9,387 nt of DNA from Nitrososphaerota archaeon. Its GTDB lineage: Archaea; Thermoproteota; Nitrososphaeria; Nitrososphaerales; JAGGXQ01. The notes below the pieces were generated by a model. It was not told the origin of the DNA. It did no database searches and worked only from the letters and a program-made list of their open reading frames with translations. Within the stretch, counting starts at the first letter, position 1. Each line of letters starts with the position of its first letter. The translations under genes were made by a program, and so were the position numbers. The DNA is taken from assembly GCA_021162925.1 (NCBI GenBank), contig JAGGXQ010000132.1, forward strand, positions 1 to 9,387. The letters run 5' to 3'. Below are positions 5,801 to 9,387 of the stretch, one piece after another.

Positions 5801-6397
5801 ATGGATTCGGAGCTCAAAGAGGAGATATGCAGGGTCATGAAGGAGCTCTACGAAAGGGGCCTGGTATCCGCCCTAGGTGGGAACGTGAGCGCCAGGCTCC
5901 CTTCGGCCAAAGAGTTCTGGATAACCCCGAGCGGCGTCCACAAGGGCAGGCTCACCCCTAGCTCGTTGCTGAAGCTCGACACGGACCTGAGGGTCTTGGA
6001 GGGCTCTGGAAAGCCGTCGATAGAGTCGATGGCCCACGCCCGGATCTACAGGGTGAGGCCGGACGTGAACGCGATAGTCCATGCGCACAACCCGATAACC
6101 GTCGGCTTGGCGATGGCGGGGGTCTCGATAAAGCCTTTGGTCGAAGGCTCCGTAATAGGTTCGGTGGAGGTCGTGCCGTTCGCCCCTCCCGGGTCGAGGG
6201 AGCTCGCCGAATCGGTGGAAGAGAAGGCGAAGAAGGCGAACGCCCTCATCCTTCAGAGGCACGGGGTAATTACCCTGGGGGCGAATCTCACCGAGGCCGA
6301 GGCCCTTGCGGAATCCTTGGAGGACGCTTCCAAATCGATGCTCGTTTATGCTTTAATGAAGCTCAAAGGGGCTTGGAGACCTTCAGCTCCTTCATGA
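5801..6397 (+). CDS. Class II aldolase/adducin-family sugar-phosphate aldolase (FucA-like)
   Basis: This 198-residue cytosolic enzyme has the class II aldolase fold. The phosphate-binding GGNVSAR is at 26-32 and WITPSGVHKG at 40-49. An acid/base glutamate, Glu75, lies in PSIESMAH, the position of E. coli FucA Glu73. The zinc ligands are His94 and His96 (VHAHNP) and His154 (LQRHGVITLG). The family splits or isomerises ketose phosphates: L-fuculose-1-phosphate aldolase, L-ribulose-5-phosphate epimerase and methylthioribulose-1-phosphate dehydratase share this pattern. An archaeal L-fuculose-1-phosphate aldolase-type activity (to DHAP and lactaldehyde) is the best single guess, not proven. It is likely leaderless. 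The last 35 nt overlap the end of the convergent PhoU/TrkA_C gene, and the final residues (AWRPSAPS) are outside the conserved fold. Confidence 0.88.
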   Translation: MDSELKEEICRVMKELYERGLVSALGGNVSARLPSAKEFWITPSGVHKGRLTPSSLLKLDTDLRVLEGSGKPSIESMAHARIYRVRPDVNAIVHAHNPITVGLAMAGVSIKPLVEGSVIGSVEVVPFAPPGSRELAESVEEKAKKANALILQRHGVITLGANLTEAEALAESLEDASKSMLVYALMKLKGAWRPSAPS

Positions 6398-7553
6398 ACC
6401 CTTCGATGAACCCCTTCTCCCCCTTGATTATGAGCACGTCCCCGGCCTCTATCGGTATATCTCCCTTCGGGTAGTAGATCCACCTCTTCCCCCCAGCCTT
6501 TCTTATGGCTATTATCTGGGCCCCGGTCTCACCCTCCAAGTCGAGCTCGGCCATGCTCTTCCCTTCGAGCCTGCTCCCCTTCGGTATCTCTATCCTGGTC
6601 AGGATCTCCTCGCTCTCCTCGAACGCCTCCGAGAGGAGGGCCGAGAGGAGCTCGCTCCTTAGGGAGGATTCGGCGAGCTCCAGAGCGGCATCCGAAACCC
6701 TCTCACAGGACCAGGCTATGTGCAGGACCCCTGCCAGGGGGGTGGGGTCTTCCATCCTCTTCGCATACCTCAGGACCATCTCCTCTATCTCCTTCCTCAG
6801 CGAGTCCAGCCTGGATTCGAGCATCCCGACCTCCTCCGAGACGCCCTCATCCCTGAAGAGCATCGAGGAGTAGGCGAGATCGACCGCGAGCTCCGAGTAG
6901 TTCTTCATCTCCACGATCGTCTCCCTGATGCTCCTGAACTCCTCCGGCTCGTTCAGCTCCTCCTCCGGCGGGAAGATCGTCGACCTCCCGTAGATGTAGG
7001 CCTCGAAGTCGTCGAGCGCGTCGAAGGGCCCCTTCACTATAATCCTATCGCCCGCGAGGAGGATCCGATCCCCGCTCGGGTTTATCGACCACCTCCCTTC
7101 GTGCTTTAGGGCCAAAACCACCATCTTCGTTTCGTTCTCGAGCTCGGATACGCTCTTTCCGCATACCTTCATCCCGTCCTCTATGGTCACGCCGGCTATC
7201 GTTTCTTCGAGCAGGTTCATCGACTTTAAGAAGTGAGACGGTAGCCCTATCCCCGTGAGCTTTATCTCGGCTATGTCGGAAGCCGCCTCAGCCATCTTGT
7301 CCACGATGCTCAGCACCCTCAGCAACCTCACCATGTCCTCGGTCTCGGCCATCCCCCTTGCGGCGGATATTATGATCCCGCCGGCCTCGTTGATCAGGTC
7401 GTCGACCCTGTCCTCGAGCTCCATCACCTCCCCTCCGAAGTACTTCTCATCGAATAAGATGCTCGAGTAGGCCAGATCGAGCATTAGCTCGGTCGTGTCC
7501 TTTAGCTCCGTCAGCACCTCCTTAAGGTTGTGCCTTCGATGCTCCTCTTCCAA
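6363..7553 (-). CDS. Duplicated PhoU-TrkA_C protein, probable regulator of the adjacent MgtE-like pair
   Basis: This 396-residue soluble protein is built from two tandem copies of one unit. The first unit has a PhoU-like helical part at about 10-115 and a TrkA_C (RCK C-terminal) part at about 118-185. The second has PhoU at about 207-310 and TrkA_C at about 315-390. The copies share LAYSS-x-LF at 27-34 and 226-233 and the RCK pattern GKSVSEL/GKSMAEL at 132-138 and 331-337. They also share the ends (LLAGDRIIVKG/IEAGDVLIIKG). RCK_C domains bind small ligands and gate or modulate ion transporters; PhoU domains sense phosphate-transport state. There is no transmembrane segment. The start is a TTG at 7553 with no in-frame ATG upstream, and a GATATAAAG box 25 nt before it supports the TTG. 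It lies just downstream of the two MgtE-like genes, matching the archaeal association of COG3273 with COG1824 as I recall it. Confidence 0.85.
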   Translation of the reverse strand: MEEEHRRHNLKEVLTELKDTTELMLDLAYSSILFDEKYFGGEVMELEDRVDDLINEAGGIIISAARGMAETEDMVRLLRVLSIVDKMAEAASDIAEIKLTGIGLPSHFLKSMNLLEETIAGVTIEDGMKVCGKSVSELENETKMVVLALKHEGRWSINPSGDRILLAGDRIIVKGPFDALDDFEAYIYGRSTIFPPEEELNEPEEFRSIRETIVEMKNYSELAVDLAYSSMLFRDEGVSEEVGMLESRLDSLRKEIEEMVLRYAKRMEDPTPLAGVLHIAWSCERVSDAALELAESSLRSELLSALLSEAFEESEEILTRIEIPKGSRLEGKSMAELDLEGETGAQIIAIRKAGGKRWIYYPKGDIPIEAGDVLIIKGEKGFIEGFMKELKVSKPL

Positions 7554-7573
7554 GCGCCCCCTGATCCCTCCAC

Positions 7574-7582
7574 CTTTATATC
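7574..7582 (-). promoter_or_regulatory. TATA box for PhoU-TrkA_C gene
   Basis: GATATAAAG on the minus strand is centred about 25 nt upstream of the TTG start at 7553. Two further AT-rich TATA-like runs lie just upstream (near 7588-7600 and 7609-7617), the last one overlapping the end of the MgtE-like gene. The gene can therefore be transcribed separately from the transporter genes as well as by read-through. Confidence 0.5.
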
Positions 7583-7607
7583 AGCTACTTATAGTTATAT
7601 CTTTTGC

Positions 7608-8171
7608 TCATATAAATCCGAACACGAAGGAGAATACCAGGAGCGAGCTTATCCCATACACGTCTCCGAGGGCCGTTACGATCGGCAGGGCTGCCAAGTT
7701 CGGGTCCATCCCCATTTTGAACGTGAGCATGGATAGGAACAGGGAAGTGAGGATCGAAAGGGTGGAGGAGAGGGCGCAGGAGCATAGGACCATCAGCGAC
7801 ACCTTGAACGGATCGGGCACCGGCACACCAACGAAAGTCGATAGGCCCATGCCCAGGGCGACCAGGTAGCCCATGGTTATCAGGGATACGATGGCAACGC
7901 CGAGTAGGTTGTCGCGGAGCTCCTCCCCCTTCATCCAAGGCTCTACCGTGCCGAGCTGGAGGGCCGTCGAGAGCCTCGCCACCACCACCGCACCCAAGGT
8001 CCCGGTCCAGTTGTCGACTGGTGGTATGAAGAGCAGGATGATCGCCAGCGACTTCAGGGCTTCCGCCTTGCTCTGTAGCATCCCCCCTGCGAACATCTCT
8101 ATGAGCAGGGCGGCCGTGAGGGCGATGCTTCCTTCGAGCATTACCTTCTTGAACTCCCCCATGCTAAACAC
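7608..8171 (-). CDS. MgtE/SLC41-like divalent cation transporter, half-size subunit B
   Basis: This protein of 184-187 residues consists only of an MgtE-type membrane domain, with about five hydrophobic segments (near 14-30, 40-58, 88-112, 122-148 and 162-187). It lacks the N-terminal and CBS cytosolic domains of bacterial MgtE. Conserved features are IPPVDNWTGTLG...ARLSTALQLGTVEP at 49-78 and the last helix GMDPNLAALPIVTALGD at 154-170. Asp170 lies where MgtE proteins keep a pore aspartate that binds Mg2+. It aligns with the neighbouring half-subunit over both blocks. The GTG at 8171 overlaps the previous stop by 8 nt; the ATG at 8162, one base after that stop, is an equally good start and would remove three residues. 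The substrate is probably Mg2+ or another divalent cation; this is family inference. Confidence 0.85.
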   Translation of the reverse strand: MFSMGEFKKVMLEGSIALTAALLIEMFAGGMLQSKAEALKSLAIILLFIPPVDNWTGTLGAVVVARLSTALQLGTVEPWMKGEELRDNLLGVAIVSLITMGYLVALGMGLSTFVGVPVPDPFKVSLMVLCSCALSSTLSILTSLFLSMLTFKMGMDPNLAALPIVTALGDVYGISSLLVFSFVFGFI

Positions 8172-8718
8172 CCATCAGGAACGCCGAGAGGATTATCGAG
8201 TAAAGGGAGATCATGTCGGAGAAGCTCATCATCAGGGGGCCTATCATGTTTTCGGGGTCGTAGCCCCTCCTGAAGAAGAATACATCCGCCAGGTAGGAGA
8301 ACGGGAGGAGGATCGAGAAGGATATGAGGAGGGCCAAGAAGAGCAGGGAGAGGATGAGCAGGGGATCGAACTGGACCCCGATGAGCAGGGAGGTGATGTA
8401 TCCGAGGAGCGTTATGATCAGGACCCTGGAGCTGCTCAAGGCTAGGTAGGATAGGGCGCTGACCAGAACCGACCTAGAAGGGGTGTATTTCGGCTCTACG
8501 AGCCCGAGGTGGAGCTTGGTGGCCAGCCTGGCCCCGAAGGAGCTGAATATCTCCCCCCTCATGTTCATGAAAGCGGGTATCACCAGGAGCAGGCCCGGTA
8601 TCTTGGCTATAAGTCCGGTCATGGAAGCGAGGAAGAGGCCGGCTACGGTCCCTCCGGTGATCGTCATGAACTTTATCAAAGTGGCTTCCTTCACTATCTT
8701 CTTTACCACCGGCCTCAA
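8164..8718 (-). CDS. MgtE/SLC41-like divalent cation transporter, half-size subunit A
   Basis: This membrane protein of about 184 residues has the same fold as its downstream neighbour. The first helix region is near 19-38. The signature IPAFMNMRGEIFSSFGARLATKLHLGLVEP is split here as IPAFMNMRGE (47-56) and ARLATKLHLGLVEP (63-76). Further helices lie near 84-116 and 118-148, and the last helix RGYDPENMIGPLMMSFSD (151-168) carries the conserved Asp168. It lacks the CBS and N domains found in bacterial MgtE. Two such domains make one functional unit in SLC41 proteins, so the two half genes probably form a heterodimer. The start is uncertain: the frame begins at TTG 8718 and GTG 8709 is also possible, while the ATG at 8725 is out of frame. 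The gene is 34-43 nt after the cysteine-synthase stop. Confidence 0.85.
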   Translation of the reverse strand: MRPVVKKIVKEATLIKFMTITGGTVAGLFLASMTGLIAKIPGLLLVIPAFMNMRGEIFSSFGARLATKLHLGLVEPKYTPSRSVLVSALSYLALSSSRVLIITLLGYITSLLIGVQFDPLLILSLLFLALLISFSILLPFSYLADVFFFRRGYDPENMIGPLMMSFSDMISLYSIILSAFLMGV

Positions 8719-8728
8719 TTCTCATAGG

Positions 8729-8735
8729 CTTAAAG
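8729..8735 (-). promoter_or_regulatory. Candidate TATA box for the MgtE-like pair
   Basis: CTTTAAG on the minus strand is centred about 23 nt before the GTG at 8709 and only 14 nt before the TTG at 8718, so it favours the GTG. A second AT-rich element, TTTATTAC at 8744-8751, is about 29 nt before the TTG and would favour that start. The sequence alone does not decide between them. Confidence 0.35.
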
Positions 8736-8752
8736 AGCTATCTGTAATAAAC

Positions 8753-9387
8753 CTATGCTCTTACCGCATCCTTCAGCTGATCTAAATACTTGTACCCCGA
8801 ATCGGGGAAGATGAGCACGTAGGTTCCTTTTCCTTCGACGGACTTCAAAGCCTCGTATACGGCCCCCGAGCTCATCCCTACCAGTATCCCGTCCCTCCTC
8901 GCGATTTCTACGATCCCCCTCACGGCATCCTCCCTCCTCACATCGACGAGCTCGTCGAACTCCGCCCATTCGTACCACTTCATCCCGCTCTCGACCCTCC
9001 TCATGCCCGGTATAACTTCGCCCTTCGAAGGCTGGACCCCTATGACCTTGGTCCCGTACTTCGACTTGAAGTATAGCGATAGGGCCGACATGTGCCCCGA
9101 CGTCCCCAGGGCCCCGATCAGGCAGTCGGGCCTGAGCCCTATCGAGGTGAGTTGCTCGTCTAGCTCCCTAGCCGTATACCTCATGTGAACCTCGAAGTTC
9201 AGATCGTTCTCGAACTGGTTCGGGTGGACCGCCTTATCCCTCCTGGCGTCTTCCTTCACCTTCTCCAGCCCCTCTACAGTTAGCTTTACGGGTAGCCTCA
9301 CCACTTCAGCCCCCAAGAGCCTGAGCGCCGTCATGCATTCGTCCCCTACCGATTCCGGGACGTAGACCCTCACCTTCTTCCCCAGGA
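8753..9387 (-). CDS. Cysteine synthase-family PLP enzyme, C-terminal part (runs off right edge)
   Basis: About 211 C-terminal residues of a fold-type II PLP enzyme are present; the 5' end is beyond the window and the reading frame stays open to base 9387. Recognisable blocks are VRVYVPESVGDECMTALRLLGAEV (given here in part: YVPES and LRLLGAEV) and HPNQFENDLNFEVH, where NQFEN is typical of CysK/CysM. The phosphate-binding loop is GALGTSGHMSALS and the C-terminal GMSSGA and FPDSGYKYL match the family's GxSSGA and FPDxGxRYL. The Schiff-base lysine lies in the missing part. Such enzymes replace the leaving group of O-acetyl- or O-phosphoserine by sulfide to give cysteine, or make cystathionine. 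The acceptor cannot be decided from this part. A valine GTG at 9373 is internal, not a start, since LGKK precedes it in frame. It is upstream of the MgtE-like genes on the same strand. Confidence 0.85.
   Translation of the reverse strand, partial: LGKKVRVYVPESVGDECMTALRLLGAEVVRLPVKLTVEGLEKVKEDARRDKAVHPNQFENDLNFEVHMRYTARELDEQLTSIGLRPDCLIGALGTSGHMSALSLYFKSKYGTKVIGVQPSKGEVIPGMRRVESGMKWYEWAEFDELVDVRREDAVRGIVEIARRDGILVGMSSGAVYEALKSVEGKGTYVLIFPDSGYKYLDQLKDAVRA

Noticed and set aside
8217..8235. Minus-strand CTGATGATGAG resembling a C box
   Set aside because: It lies within the conserved last helix of the MgtE-like protein (MMSFSD), and no matching D box at the expected distance was seen.
7873..8445. 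190-codon plus-strand open frame opposite the MgtE-like genes
   Set aside because: Its C-terminal half is rich in Glu, Gly and Gln, the mirror of hydrophobic membrane codons on the other strand; the minus-strand proteins have clear family motifs.
1..9387. CRISPR array, insertion sequence, prophage or defence system
   Set aside because: No direct-repeat series, transposase, integrase, nuclease or toxin-like genes are visible; the region reads as a core chromosomal segment.

Overview
The window looks like a piece of a thermophilic archaeal chromosome, most likely from the TACK/Crenarchaeota-Korarchaeota side. The evidence is an archaeal-type aIF1 with an N-terminal four-cysteine zinc knuckle, an archaemetzincin, archaeal MgtE-like half-transporters with a PhoU/TrkA_C partner, arginine encoded mostly by AGG, and archaeal TATA boxes. 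Many TATA boxes lie about 23-28 nt upstream of the start codon, the geometry of leaderless transcripts. The exact lineage cannot be fixed from the sequence alone. Genes are tightly packed: no stretch over 300 bases lacks a gene, and the longest gaps (about 120-145 nt, at 1618-1743, 3639-3783 and 5656-5800) are divergent promoter regions.

Layout. At 1-1545 a minus-strand series runs from aIF1 through a small zinc-ribbon protein to a CPBP-type membrane protease. Behind it, with its own promoter, is methylthioadenosine phosphorylase, cut by the window edge. At 1744-2520 nadE (plus) meets citrate synthase (minus, 2517-3638) tail to tail with overlapping stop codons. Histidyl-tRNA synthetase (plus, 3784-5043) is divergent from gltA and meets archaemetzincin (minus, 5040-5534) in the same way. 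A proline tRNA(GGG) with encoded CCA (minus, 5577-5655) is divergent from a class II aldolase (plus, 5801-6397). From 6363 to the right edge everything is on the minus strand: a duplicated PhoU-TrkA_C protein, two half-size MgtE-family membrane proteins, and the C-terminal part of a cysteine-synthase-family enzyme.

How the genes work together. Most are core metabolism and translation (NAD, citrate, cysteine, MTA salvage, aIF1, HisRS, tRNA-Pro). The clearest multi-gene system is at 6363-8718: two diverged MgtE halves that probably assemble into one SLC41-like divalent cation channel or transporter, beside a cytosolic PhoU/TrkA_C protein that also has two tandem units. A two-fold pseudo-symmetric transporter with a matching two-fold regulator is an inference, and the most interesting one here. 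MTA phosphorylase and the class II aldolase could both serve salvage of methylthioadenosine or 5'-deoxy sugars, but they are 5.7 kb apart. I found no CRISPR array, insertion sequence, prophage or defence system.
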